DNA of 44,660 nucleotides from Terriglobia bacterium (GTDB taxonomy: Bacteria > Acidobacteriota > Terriglobia > JAIQFV01). Under the pieces are notes generated by a model. It was given only the letters and a program-made list of their open reading frames with translations. It was not told the DNA's origin and did no database searches. The translations under genes were made by a program, and so were the position numbers. Below are positions 16,230 to 24,577 of this stretch, in pieces; the stretch's first letter is position 1, and the number at the start of each line of letters is the position of its first letter. The stretch lies in NCBI GenBank assembly GCA_020072965.1, contig JAIQFY010000042.1:1-44660 (forward strand), in the 5' to 3' direction.

Positions 16230-16925
16230 TCACACCACTGTTCCGAACAGTGACCCGACGCCGGCGGTCAGCGCCATGGCTAGCGCACCCCAGAGCGTGA
16301 CGCGTATTGCGCCCTTCGTCACTGCGGCGCCACCTGTGCGCGCAGCCAGGCCGCCTAGAAGCGCGAGGAACGCCAATGAAGTTCCAAAGACAAGAGGGAT
16401 CAAACCCGACGCCGGGGCCATGGCAGTGACCAGAAGAGGCATGGCGGCCCCAACAGCGAAGCTGCCCGCCGAAGCCAACGCCGCCTGAATTGGACGCGCC
16501 CGGAGAGTCTCGGAGATGCCGAGTTCGTCGCGGGCATGTGCACCTATCGCGTCATGGGCCATCAGCTGCTCGGCCACCTGTTTCGCGAGCGATGGATCGA
16601 GCCCGCGATCGACGTAGATTGCCATCAGTTCCTTGCGCTCGCCCTTGGCGTCTGTTTTGAGTTCCGCGCGCTCAAGCTCGAGTTCGGCCTGTTCGGTGTC
16701 TGCCTGGGAGTGGACAGACACGTACTCCCCGGCAGCCATCGACATAGCCCCAGCCACCAGGCCGGCGACCCCTGCGACCAATACGTTGCTATGAGTCGCA
16801 TGCGCCGCTGCGACACCGAGCACCAAACTCGATGTTGAAAGGATGCCATCGTTTGCGCCGAGTACCGCCGCGCGGAGCCAGCCGATGCGTCCTGTGCGGT
16901 GCCGTTCCTTGTTGCTTGCAGGCAT
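16230..16925 (-). CDS. VIT1/CCC1 family iron/manganese transporter
   Basis: A 231-residue membrane protein. ATG 16925 is the start because AAGGAGGT, inside the longer open frame, forms its ribosome site. The family signature is LGANDGILSTSSLVLGV in helix 1, and helix 2 with AGAMSMAAGEYVSVHSQADT. A charged segment follows (ELERAELKTDAKGERKEL), the cytosolic metal-binding helices that in plant VIT1 collect Fe2+. Three further helices end the protein. Bacterial members are thought to export or detoxify Fe2+ or Mn2+. The Nramp-type transporter lies directly upstream on the same strand, so the pair may balance the same metals. Confidence 0.85.
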   Translation of the reverse strand: MPASNKERHRTGRIGWLRAAVLGANDGILSTSSLVLGVAAAHATHSNVLVAGVAGLVAGAMSMAAGEYVSVHSQADTEQAELELERAELKTDAKGERKELMAIYVDRGLDPSLAKQVAEQLMAHDAIGAHARDELGISETLRARPIQAALASAGSFAVGAAMPLLVTAMAPASGLIPLVFGTSLAFLALLGGLAARTGGAAVTKGAIRVTLWGALAMALTAGVGSLFGTVV

Positions 16926-17148
16926 TCTTGAAACCTCCTTCATCGGAAACTGCTACAAAGCACGAAACACCCTCTTGTTCGAGCGCCCGGCTATGGGCAA
17001 AAAGTGAATTCGGTCAAACGTGTTCCGGGATCCCGAAGATATTGTCTCCAGCGTGGCCCAAGAAAGCGCTGGAGGTCGAACGCCATGTGGGATTCGTGGC
17101 AGCCCGATCGTTACGATGATGCAGGTCTCTCACTCGCACCTGAATATT

Positions 17149-18447
17149 TCAAGTTGTAATGATCATCCCTACCGCTGCCGCAGTCATGACACCGAAGGTA
17201 GCCCAGCCTAAATACTTAAGTAGCGGCGGGTTCACGCGCTTACCCATTACTTTGCGGTTACTGGTGAGGAGAATGACAAGCAGGATCAGAGGCGGCGCCA
17301 GAAGGCCATTGATTACCGCCGACCAGAACAGCATTTTCACTGCGTTGAAACCCAGGTAATCCAGCACGAGGCCCAACGCCATCGCAACTCCCATTACGGC
17401 GTAGAATTTGCGCGCGCTTCCTGGCTTGTCACCCATCGAGCCACGCCACGCTGATCCTTCTGCCACCGCATAAGCGCAGGATCCTACGAGGACTGGCACG
17501 CCCAACATTCCAGTGCCGATCAAGCCCAGCGTGAAGAGCAGGTAGGCCCCACGGCCGGCAAGTGGACGCAACGCTTCGGCGGCCTGCCGGGCAGATGTGA
17601 TGTCCGTTTGCCCATGGGCATGTAAAGTGGCAGCAGTGGTCAGAATGATGAAATACATGATTAAATTTGAGAAAAACATACCCACAATCGTGTCGGCGCG
17701 CGCGCTTCTCAATTCCCCTGCAGTCGCGCCCTTGCGCTTGGCGAGCGTTCGGCCCTTGGTCCGCTCTTCTTCGACTTCCTCGGCTGCCTGCCAAAAGAAG
17801 AGATAGGGAGAAATCGTGGTCCCCAGAATTGCCACAAGCACCGCCAGGAATCCGCGTGACCACTCCAGATGGGGAACGAACGTCACCGCCAGCGCGTGTC
17901 TCCAATCGACGTGAGCGTAAAACGAAGCGAACACATAGGCGAACAAGACAACCGTCATCCACTTGAAAATCCGCGTGATCAACTTGTACGAACTCCAGAA
18001 CAACAGCCCAATGATGAAGAACGCATAAACGGGAATCCAGATGAGTGATCGAATCCCGGTGATGAGCTCGGTCGCCTCCGCCATCCCGCCGAGATCAGCA
18101 CCGATGTTGATGAGGTTTGCGACGACAAGAATCGAGCAGGATCCCCAGAGCACCCAGCGTGGATAGTACATCCGCACCGCGGCTGCCAGCCCGCGCCCCG
18201 TAACCATCCCCAGCCGCGCGCACATGAGTTGGATCGAAACCATCAGTGGAAACGTGAGCAGCGCGATCCACAGCGTGGCATATCCGTACGCTGCTCCCGC
18301 AACGGAATAGGTTGAGATTCCCGACGGATCGTCGTCGGCCGCCCCGGTAATCAGTCCGGGCCCCAGGATCCCGAAGGATCTCTTCAGAATCTTGGATCCT
18401 TTGCCCTTTTCAACATTCTGGGTTAACACATTTTTTCTCGCCGTCAT
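17149..18447 (-). CDS. Divergent Nramp (SLC11) family transporter
   Basis: A 432-residue protein with about eleven hydrophobic helices and the Nramp order. In helix 1 the canonical D-P-G-N is D40-P-S-G43 here, within ITGAADDDPSGISTYS. In helix 6 the canonical M-P-H is S213-P-Y215 (GTTISPYLFFWQ). The helix-1 Asn and the helix-6 Met that bind Mn2+/Fe2+ in classical Nramps are therefore both replaced. Loss of the Met is known in Nramp-related transporters with altered selectivity, including Mg2+. I would not call this MntH. A charged loop EEVEEERTKGR follows helix 6. It lies about 220 bp upstream of the VIT1-type gene, same strand. Confidence 0.8.
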   Translation of the reverse strand: MTARKNVLTQNVEKGKGSKILKRSFGILGPGLITGAADDDPSGISTYSVAGAAYGYATLWIALLTFPLMVSIQLMCARLGMVTGRGLAAAVRMYYPRWVLWGSCSILVVANLINIGADLGGMAEATELITGIRSLIWIPVYAFFIIGLLFWSSYKLITRIFKWMTVVLFAYVFASFYAHVDWRHALAVTFVPHLEWSRGFLAVLVAILGTTISPYLFFWQAAEEVEEERTKGRTLAKRKGATAGELRSARADTIVGMFFSNLIMYFIILTTAATLHAHGQTDITSARQAAEALRPLAGRGAYLLFTLGLIGTGMLGVPVLVGSCAYAVAEGSAWRGSMGDKPGSARKFYAVMGVAMALGLVLDYLGFNAVKMLFWSAVINGLLAPPLILLVILLTSNRKVMGKRVNPPLLKYLGWATFGVMTAAAVGMIITT

Positions 18448-19251
18448 ATCCGCCGGAAGCGCTGCTCTCGATCAAGGGTGTTCATCGAGTCCGTATGACA
18501 CTGCAGCGCTGAATTTTCCAATGGGAGAGTAATACTTGCAAGTTTAATCGCTGCCGCGAGTCTTTGCCCGAACGAATTATTCCTGAATCGGAATTCCGAA
18601 GTTGTGGATTATATTGGAGGGATGAAATTTGATAAGTGCCTCAGGAGAAAACGGTGGCAAAGGTCTCGGCGTAGAAGCATTCAACGTTCTCGTCGCTGTT
18701 TCAGGCCGGCATGATTCGCCGGTTGAATTCCCGGCGTAGGAGGGTTTCCGGCCTCCCGCGAAGCGCGATTGCTTATGCTAACTCACAGGAAAGTCCATGA
18801 TCTCAAATTTAAAATTTCAAATTGAAAGAGCCAGAGGCCTTGCTTGTAAATCATCGACCGATAGAAAAGAGTCAGCCCCCTATCCTTTCCAGTCCAGACC
18901 TCGTACGGCGGGACAGTTCCATTCTTCCTTCATTCCATCACAATTGACTTGCATGGAAAAACCTAACGCCTAGTTGACACCCTTGAAGTCAGAATCCAGG
19001 CTGAATCGCTTGACGGAGGGAGAGGGGAAGGATCTCGCTTCCCGTTATCAGCCCTTCCTGGTCGCTTTCATTCCTCGGCCCCTTGGCTTTGGCAGGGATG
19101 CTGACAAAACAAAAGCGGCCGTGATTAGCGAGGCACGGAAACAGCCCCCTGGCGCCGGGCATTCAATCCAGGATATTCGATAATGCGGCAATATTAACTC
19201 CCTGTTCAAGAGTGAACATCGCTGCTTCGGACTTGATGCTATCCTCAGGCT
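18448..19251. other. 800-bp region without a supported gene
   Basis: The first ~100 bp should hold the Nramp promoter (minus strand). The rest has AT-rich patches (ATTTAAAATTTCAAATTGAA near 18805) and several short frames without ribosome sites or family resemblance. I see nothing further to annotate. Confidence 0.4.
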
Positions 19252-19398
19252 ATGACAAAAACTAAACATAAAAAAGAATCTTACAGAGCACTTCTTGCCG
19301 GCATCGTAAATGAAATGGCGCAGCCCCGCATGGCCGAATCCGTGCAAAAAGAAGCTGATAAACAGCAGACAGCAAAGGGTGGGAAGCCCGCCCCATAG
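19252..19398 (+). CDS. Small basic hypothetical protein (48 aa)
   Basis: A 48-residue frame beginning MTKTKHKKESYRALLAGIVN and ending with a Lys/Gln-rich tail (QKEADKQQTAKGGKPAP). Composition is protein-like and hydrophilic, and the tail resembles the Gln/Lys-rich genes downstream. No ribosome site is clear. I cannot name a family and give it as a possible gene only. Confidence 0.3.
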   Translation: MTKTKHKKESYRALLAGIVNEMAQPRMAESVQKEADKQQTAKGGKPAP

Positions 19399-19560
19399 GA
19401 AAGATCGTCTGCCTATGACGTCGAATGCGCTGCGAGCGAGTTTGGATCAAAGGCCTAAGCTTTCAAGGCTACGCTTGCTCTCTGAATGCGATAGCTGTTC
19501 AATCCTTCTGGATCAAGAACAAAAAGGGTCGGCTCGTTTCCAAGGCCGAACCCTTGCAGG

Positions 19561-19670
19561 ATTCCACCAGCCCTACCCTGTACTCCCTCCTCGTCAACTC
19601 GAGTGAGCACTTTTGACCAAACGTGTGAGCAGTACTGGGCTGACTGGCAAATTACTCCGGCGTATTAATA
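19561..19670 (+). promoter_or_regulatory. Promoter element, copy A
   Basis: One of six copies of a shared upstream element. TGAGCA is at 19604 and again at 19626 (22 bp apart), -35 CTGACT at 19640-19645, and a degenerate -10 TATTAA at 19663-19668 (17-bp spacing). The upstream part TTCCACCAGCCCTACCCTGT also belongs to the element. It lies 155 bp before the first Gln-rich gene and has the weakest -10 of the six. Confidence 0.65.
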
Positions 19671-19822
19671 GTAGTACCCTGAGTCGTTAGGCAGGATCTG
19701 GTTTGAGCCGGCTGGCAGAATAAACAAGTGGTTGCGTCTCTCATCCTGCTTACAGGGATCCTCACGGCCTCTCTTGTGGGGCTACATCCAACATAGCGAC
19801 CGCATTTCTAAGGAGGTGTGCA

Positions 19823-20662
19823 GTGAATGTAAATATCTTGAACCGGATGGTGGTGGCGGCTGCAATCGGCGCGGTGTCGTTGGTGGGAATGAGCCTATCG
19901 ACCCACGCCCGGCAAGAACCCCAGCAAGAGCAACACCCGCAGCAAGACAAGAAAGAGCAAAAAAAGGAGCAACCGCCGGCGCAGAAACAAGAGAAGCAAG
20001 ACCAGAACAAGCAGCAGCAACAGCACGGTAAGCAGCAGGGCCAGAATAAACAGCAGCAAGAGAAGGCCCAGCAGCAAGACCAGAACAAGCAGCAGCAACA
20101 GCATGCCAAGCAACAGCAGCAAGACCAGAACAAGCAGCAGCAACAGCACGCCAAGCAACAGCAGCAGGACCAGAACAAACAGCAGCAACAGCATGCCAAG
20201 CAACAACAGCAGGACCAGAACAAGCAGCAACAACAGCACGCTCAGCAACAGCGTCAGCAGCAGGTCAACCAGCCCTCACAGCAAGGGCAACGTGTGCAGC
20301 AAGGCGAGCAACGGGTCGTGTGGCAGCAGCATCGCGCACAAAGCTGGCAGGCCGAACACCGCACCTGGCAGCAACGTGGCGGTTACAACGGCTACCGTAT
20401 TCCTGACGACCGGTTCCGTGGCTATTTTGGTCCGGGTCACGGGTTCCGCGTCCACAGCCTCCCTTTGATAGTTGTTGGCGGGTACCCCCGCTTTCAGTAC
20501 GGTGGGTATTGGTTCAGTCTCATTGACCCGTGGCCAGAATATTGGTCAGACAACTGGTACGACAACGACGATGTGTATATTGACTATTCCAATGGCGGAT
20601 ATTATCTGCACAACCGGAGGCATCCCGGCGTTGGAATTACAATCAGTGTCTTCCTGAACTAA
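19823..20662 (+). CDS. Secreted Gln/His/Lys-rich repeat protein
   Basis: A 279-residue protein with a GTG start 6 bp after AAGGAGG. A signal peptide (MVVAAAIGAVSLVGMSLSTHA, residues 9-29) precedes about 120 residues made of Gln, Lys, His and Asn. This includes near-exact 15-residue repeats of the form KQQQQDQNKQQQQHA. A folded C-terminal domain follows (RIPDDRFRGYFGPGHGFRV, PRFQYGGYWFSLIDPWPEYW, DYSNGGYYLHNRRHPGV), rich in Tyr, Trp and Gly. That domain looks like a conserved acidobacterial secreted domain I cannot name. The repeat is likely extended or coiled and could bind metal through His. Paralogous in its leader to the gene at 21099 and driven by the same promoter element. Confidence 0.75.
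   Translation: MNVNILNRMVVAAAIGAVSLVGMSLSTHARQEPQQEQHPQQDKKEQKKEQPPAQKQEKQDQNKQQQQHGKQQGQNKQQQEKAQQQDQNKQQQQHAKQQQQDQNKQQQQHAKQQQQDQNKQQQQHAKQQQQDQNKQQQQHAQQQRQQQVNQPSQQGQRVQQGEQRVVWQQHRAQSWQAEHRTWQQRGGYNGYRIPDDRFRGYFGPGHGFRVHSLPLIVVGGYPRFQYGGYWFSLIDPWPEYWSDNWYDNDDVYIDYSNGGYYLHNRRHPGVGITISVFLN
20064..20245 (+). repeat. 45-bp tandem coding repeats
   Basis: Within the Gln-rich gene, four near-identical 45-bp units (15 codons, ending CAGCATGCC or CAGCACGCC) follow one another. They differ at a few silent sites. The array keeps the frame and likely changes length by slippage. Confidence 0.8.
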
Positions 20663-20697
20663 GAGTTCATCGAGTACGATGCCATCGAAACTGCCCG

Positions 20698-20787
20698 GCG
20701 GTGACTACTACGAGACGAATCAATACGGCGCCACTTTGCTTCGGGCGGCCGTGAAATGCGGTTATCAGCAAGGCTTCCTGGCCGCGC
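20698..20787 (+). pseudogene. Relic copy of the 3' part of the second Gln-rich gene
   Basis: GACTACTACGAGACGAATCA and the next ~70 bp closely match 21996-22082 inside the downstream Gln-rich gene, coding YYETNQYGA and GYQQGFLA. No start or further coding sequence is attached. It shows that the tandem pair arose by duplication of a unit that once carried this C-terminal domain, followed by partial deletion. Confidence 0.75.
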
Positions 20788-20838
20788 CAATTTGCCTCCT
20801 GAGGATTGTCGCGGCCTGATCCCTCCTATTCGTCTGAA

Positions 20839-20946
20839 CTCCACCAGTTCCACCCTGTATTTCCCCCTCGCCAACTCGAGTGAGCACTTTTGACCAAACG
20901 TGTGAGCAGTACTGGGCTGACACGCAAATTACCCTGGGGTATAAGT
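20839..20946 (+). promoter_or_regulatory. Promoter element, copy B
   Basis: The best-preserved copy together with D. TGAGCA at 20881 and 20903, TGACCA between them at 20891, -35 CTGACA at 20917-20922, -10 TATAAG at 20940-20945, spacing 17 bp. It lies 154 bp before the second Gln-rich gene, leaving a long leader as in copy A. About 100 bp is nearly identical between A and B, so these two share a recent duplication. Confidence 0.75.
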
Positions 20947-21098
20947 ACTATATCCCGAGTCGCCAGTTCGGATCCGGTGCGAGCCGGATGGCACAAGAGA
21001 CAAGGGGTTACGATTCTCATCCTGTTAACTGGGGACCTCGCGGCCTCTCTTTCGGGGCTAGATCCCATATAGCGACCGCATTCCTAAGGAGGTGTGCA

Positions 21099-22331
21099 GT
21101 GAATGTCAATATCTTGAACCGGATGGTGGTGGTGGCTGCAATCGGCGTAGGGTCGTTAGTGGGAATGAGCCTACCGACCCACGGCCGGCAAGAACCGCAG
21201 CAAGAGCAACAGCCGAAGCAAGACCAGAAGCAGCAGGACAAAGAGAAAAAGAAACAGCAACCGGCGGCGAAGAAACAACCGCCGCAAGACCCAAATAAAC
21301 AAGCCCCGCAAGGCCAGAATAAACAGCAACAGCAGGACCAGAATAAACAGCAGCAACAACAGCGCGCCCAGGAACAACAGCGCGTCCAGCAACAGCAGGA
21401 CCTAAATAAGCAGCAACAACAGAAGGCCCAGCAGCAGCAACAGATTAACCAGCAGCAACAGCAGAACCAGAACAAACAGCAGCAACAGCAGCGCGCTCAG
21501 GAACAACAGCGCGTCCAGCAACAGAACGCCCAGCAGCAGGAACAGATCAAACAGCAGAACCAGAACAAACAGCAGCAACAGCAGCGCGCTCAGGAACAGC
21601 AGCGCGTCCAGCAACAGAACGCCCAGCAGCAGCAACAGCGCGCCCAGCAGCAACAATGGCAGCGGGACCAGGATTGGCAACAGCGCGTCCAGCAACAACG
21701 GCAACAAGACCAGGATCAGCAGCAAGCCCGTCTTTCACAAGAGCGTCAGCAGCAGCTTATTAGGGAGCAACAGCAGCGTCTGACGCAGTACAGTCAAAAT
21801 CTAGATCAGCGGCAGCGTGTCTGGCAGCAGCATGAAGCAGCGCTTCAGCAACAAAAACGCATGGCGCAGTACCGTTATCAGCAGGAGTATGTGGGGCACT
21901 TGCGTGAGCAGCACACGCGTCTCCTGAATGAGCGCCACGATTACAATAATGATCCATATTTCTACACGGCTTGGAACTATCGTTACAACCGTGGCGGCCG
22001 CTACTACGAGACGAATCAATACGGCGCCAATTTGCTTCGGGAGGCCGTGAACTACGGTTATGAGCAAGGCTTCCTGGCCGGACAGGCAGACCGGCAGGAT
22101 CGCTGGCGTTACAACTACCAAGACTCTTATGCCTATCAGGACGCGAACTACGGCTATGGTGGTTATTATGTGCCCCAGGGGGAATACAACTATTACTTTC
22201 GCCAGGGTTTCCGCCGCGGCTATGAGGATGGCTACTACAGCCGCTATCATTATGGTAGCTATTCGAGCGGCAAGTACACCATCCTTGGCGCCATTTTGGG
22301 GTCAATCCTCGACATGCAGTCGCTTCGTTAA
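21099..22331 (+). CDS. Secreted Gln-rich coiled protein with Tyr/Gly-rich domain
   Basis: A 410-residue protein with a GTG start behind AAGGAGG; the longer frame to 20880 crosses the promoter and is rejected. A signal peptide nearly identical to the neighbour's (ILNRMVVVAAIGVGSLVGMS) precedes ~230 residues dominated by Gln with Arg, Lys and Asn, repeating units like QQRAQEQQRVQQQ. This is likely a long helix or coiled coil. The C-terminal domain has NLLREAVNYGYEQGFLAGQA and YFRQGFRRGYEDGYYSRYHY, a duplicated G-Y-x-x-G-F/Y-x-x-G pattern. It ends in a hydrophobic segment (YTILGAILGSILDM) that could insert in a membrane. Envelope-associated stress protein by context; function unknown. Confidence 0.75.
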   Translation: MNVNILNRMVVVAAIGVGSLVGMSLPTHGRQEPQQEQQPKQDQKQQDKEKKKQQPAAKKQPPQDPNKQAPQGQNKQQQQDQNKQQQQQRAQEQQRVQQQQDLNKQQQQKAQQQQQINQQQQQNQNKQQQQQRAQEQQRVQQQNAQQQEQIKQQNQNKQQQQQRAQEQQRVQQQNAQQQQQRAQQQQWQRDQDWQQRVQQQRQQDQDQQQARLSQERQQQLIREQQQRLTQYSQNLDQRQRVWQQHEAALQQQKRMAQYRYQQEYVGHLREQHTRLLNERHDYNNDPYFYTAWNYRYNRGGRYYETNQYGANLLREAVNYGYEQGFLAGQADRQDRWRYNYQDSYAYQDANYGYGGYYVPQGEYNYYFRQGFRRGYEDGYYSRYHYGSYSSGKYTILGAILGSILDMQSLR

Positions 22332-22487
22332 AGACTGCGACGGTGGCGTCCAAAACAAGCGCCTGGCTCCTTTGACCGAGGAGAGTCAGTAGAGTCGGGC
22401 CGCACCCCGGTTGCGGGATGGGGGCCGCTGGTCACGTCCATGGAAAACGGACGTACTCTCAATTCCCGAGGAGCGGACCGATAGGCG

Positions 22488-22509
22488 CCTCCCTTCGAAG
22501 ATAGGGAGG
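22488..22509 (+). promoter_or_regulatory. Hairpin covering the ribosome site (broken Thivi_2564 gene)
   Basis: CCTCCC (22488-22493) can pair with GGGAGG (22504-22509), which is the ribosome site of the gene at 22520. The intact paralogue at 26230 has a matching hairpin with a 5-bp stem and a different loop. The stem is kept while the loop differs, which suggests translational control. Confidence 0.45.
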
Positions 22510-22519
22510 TCATTAGATC

Positions 22520-22711
22520 ATGCTTTTAATGTAAATTTTGGCGGCGTTGGTCGTGGTAAGTGTTCACCTCTGGCTCGTCAACAGCTTCATACCGATGGCG
22601 GGCTCTATTAACTCGATCTGGAACGCCGTTGTGGTCATCGCGGTAGTTTTGTGGCTCCTAAGAGTATTTGGATTGATGAATTCTCTCTCCAGGATCCACC
22701 TGGGAAGGTAA
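22520..22711 (+). pseudogene. Thivi_2564-type membrane protein gene with early stop
   Basis: The 64-codon frame aligns end to end with the intact paralogue at 26230 (LWLVNSFIPMAGSINSIWN; VLWLLRVFGLMNSLSRIHL). Its fifth codon is TAA, where the paralogue has AAT, caused by a small local rearrangement of TTAATTAATG. The rest has no stop and keeps hydrophobic character. Either it is a young pseudogene, or translation starts at TTG codon 7, although the ribosome site is placed for the ATG. Confidence 0.7.
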
Positions 22712-22721
22712 AGGAACTTAT

Positions 22722-24164
22722 ATGAAGACGGGAGGGAATTACACCATGCCTCCGAGCGAACTTGCACAACAAAGTAAGAGCGATGCCAAACCATCAAGGC
22801 CATGTCTGGCAACCCCCCTGGGTGCTGCCTCACTGCCAAACGTTTTGGCCAAATGTTGGCGCCTGCTTTCTTTCCGTGTGGCGGCACTCCTTCTCACCGT
22901 GCTGATGGGCAGCGGTGGCTTGTTTGCATATTCCGTTCTGACGCACGAGCAAATCGTAGACCTGGTCTGGACCAGTGAGATCCGCCCCCTCCTTCTTAAG
23001 CGATTTCCGGGTCTGTCGGAAGACCAGCTCAATGAGGCGCATGCCTACGCCTATGGAGGCGCCGTCATCCAGGATCTCGGTTACTACCCCTTCGGCAAGG
23101 TGGAATTCAGCAACCTGGCGCATTACGTTCGCAGCGGAGACTTCGTTCGCGAGCTACGGCTGGAAAGCCAGGATGCCAACGAGTACGCCTTCGCCCTGGG
23201 TGCCCTGTCCCACTATGCTTCGGATATTGCCGGCCACCCGGCTGTCAACCAGGCTGTCTCGGTCCACTACCCGAAGCTACGGGCGAAGTATGGCATGTCG
23301 GTCAGGTATGCGCAGGACAAGACGGCCCATCTAAAGACTGAGTTCGGGTTCGACATGGTCCAGGTAGCGAAGAATCGTTATGCGTCGGAGCAGTACCACG
23401 ATTTCATCGGGTTTAAAGTGTCCAAGCCCCTGCTGGAGCGGGTCTTTCCCGTCGTTTACGGAATGGAGTTGAAAGACGTGCTTCCTAACGTGGACATGGC
23501 GATTGGCTCGTATCGTTTCTTTATCAGTCGGCTGATTCCGGAAATGACCCAGGTCGCCCTGAAGACCCATAAGAAGGACATGATGGGCGAGATGCCTACT
23601 GCCGCGAAACAAAAGTTCCTGTACCGGCTTTCGCGCTCCGATTACGAAAAGGAGTGGGGAAAGGACTACCATAAGCCCGGATTCGGCATCCGGTTCCTGT
23701 CAGCGCTCTTGCACTACTTTCCGAAAATTGGCCCCTTCAAGGCGCTGGCGTTCAACAACCCGACCCCGCAGACCGAGGAACTGTATTTCAAAAGCATCAA
23801 TACCTCCTTCGATCAATACCGGGCTTTCCTTGAACAAATACGTGCAGATGTGCTCCTGGTTCCCAATCGTGATTTGGATGATGGCAAGGGGACCAAGGCC
23901 GGGGAATATTCGCTGACCGACGACGCGTATGCAAAGTTGCTGGCCAGGCTGTCGGAGGGGAGGTTTGAACTGACCACCTCAGACCTGCAGGCGAACATCC
24001 TGACCTTCTATTCGGACCTCTCTGCACCGCTGGAGACGAAAAAGGACACGGCTCGCTGGCAGAAGGTGCTGACACAGCTGGATCAGTTGAAGTCGGTGAC
24101 TCTGGTTCCGACTCTTGCGGTCAGTCCACCACAAGCCCTGGCGCTAGTCCCGCACCAGCCCTAG
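22722..24164 (+). CDS. Zn-dependent phospholipase C-like protein
   Basis: A 480-residue protein. ATG 22722 is kept, but ATG 22746 has GGGAGGG at a good distance and may be the true start. One hydrophobic helix (RVAALLLTVLMGSGGLFAYS) anchors or exports it. The domain after it shows the Zn-PLC/S1-P1 pattern: THEQIVDLVW with an N-terminal His, then HAYAYGGAVIQDLGYYPFG, and FALGALSHYASDIAGHPAVN with H-x-x-x-D-x-x-G-H metal ligands. Members hydrolyse phospholipids, and some are uncharacterised envelope proteins. The C-terminal half (about 250 residues) has no motif I know. A phosphoesterase fragment lies just downstream. Confidence 0.7.
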   Translation: MKTGGNYTMPPSELAQQSKSDAKPSRPCLATPLGAASLPNVLAKCWRLLSFRVAALLLTVLMGSGGLFAYSVLTHEQIVDLVWTSEIRPLLLKRFPGLSEDQLNEAHAYAYGGAVIQDLGYYPFGKVEFSNLAHYVRSGDFVRELRLESQDANEYAFALGALSHYASDIAGHPAVNQAVSVHYPKLRAKYGMSVRYAQDKTAHLKTEFGFDMVQVAKNRYASEQYHDFIGFKVSKPLLERVFPVVYGMELKDVLPNVDMAIGSYRFFISRLIPEMTQVALKTHKKDMMGEMPTAAKQKFLYRLSRSDYEKEWGKDYHKPGFGIRFLSALLHYFPKIGPFKALAFNNPTPQTEELYFKSINTSFDQYRAFLEQIRADVLLVPNRDLDDGKGTKAGEYSLTDDAYAKLLARLSEGRFELTTSDLQANILTFYSDLSAPLETKKDTARWQKVLTQLDQLKSVTLVPTLAVSPPQALALVPHQP

Positions 24165-24202
24165 CGCTCGCTCAAGCGCCAGCCGCAGTGCCAGCCCTCG
24201 TT

Positions 24203-24343
24203 GTGAGGACTGGGAAGCATCTCGCTCGTGTGCTGATTATCGTGCTCGAAAACCAGAATTACAGTTCGGCCATAAAAGACCCATTCCTGGCACAGCTAAC
24301 AGGGCCGAGGGCCAGCTCCAGCAAATTGGATGAGCAATTGTGA
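24203..24343 (+). pseudogene. Relic: N-terminal piece of a phosphoesterase
   Basis: The frame reads ARVLIIVLENQNYSSAIKDP and FLAQLTG before ending inside promoter element C. LIIVLENQNYS is the characteristic N-terminal strand of the phosphoesterase (acid phosphatase/phospholipase C, AcpA-like) family, whose members are over 250 residues long. Only about 30 residues remain. The break falls where element C begins. Confidence 0.6.
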
Positions 24344-24396
24344 CCAGACGCGTGAGCCATGCTGAACAGACAGGCGAATCAGCCCGGGGTATAAAG
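24318..24396 (+). promoter_or_regulatory. Promoter element, copy C (csbD)
   Basis: TGAGCA at 24331, TGACCA at 24341, TGAGCC at 24353, -35 CAGACA at 24367-24372 and -10 TATAAA at 24390-24395 (17-bp spacing). The spacing of all boxes equals the other copies. The far-upstream C-rich part is missing, replaced by the phosphoesterase relic. It lies 183 bp before csbD. Confidence 0.65.
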
Positions 24397-24577
24397 ATCA
24401 TAAACACAAAGGGCAGGGGACTCGCGAGAGTCTCCAACTGAGTAGAACCGATAGAAGGAATTTCTTGAGAGGGAGGTCAGGTGTTGCATCCTCCGCTCAA
24501 ACCAATAGATGTACGCACTTTCTCCGGTGGATCGCAGTGGGGCTGCGGCCTGGAATCCCGCCAAAGGAGCAACTGTG

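Noticed and set aside
18619-18675. 17-codon ORF after GGAGGG near 18619
   Set aside because: Too short and without a partner or recognisable composition; the ribosome-site-like purines are probably chance.
20064-20245. CRISPR-like regular repeats
   Set aside because: The 45-bp units are contiguous with no spacers and are in-frame codons of a Gln-rich protein.
19762-20248. Cys- or Leu-rich long frames on the minus strand opposite the Gln-rich genes
   Set aside because: They are shadows of CAG/CAA repeats read backwards; they have no start signals and extreme composition. The same applies around 21017-21725.
20896-20922. A Crp-type palindrome (TGTGA...TGACAC around AGTACT) in promoter elements B and D
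   Set aside because: The dyad is imperfect and not kept in copies C, E and F, whereas the TGAGCA direct repeats and their spacing are.
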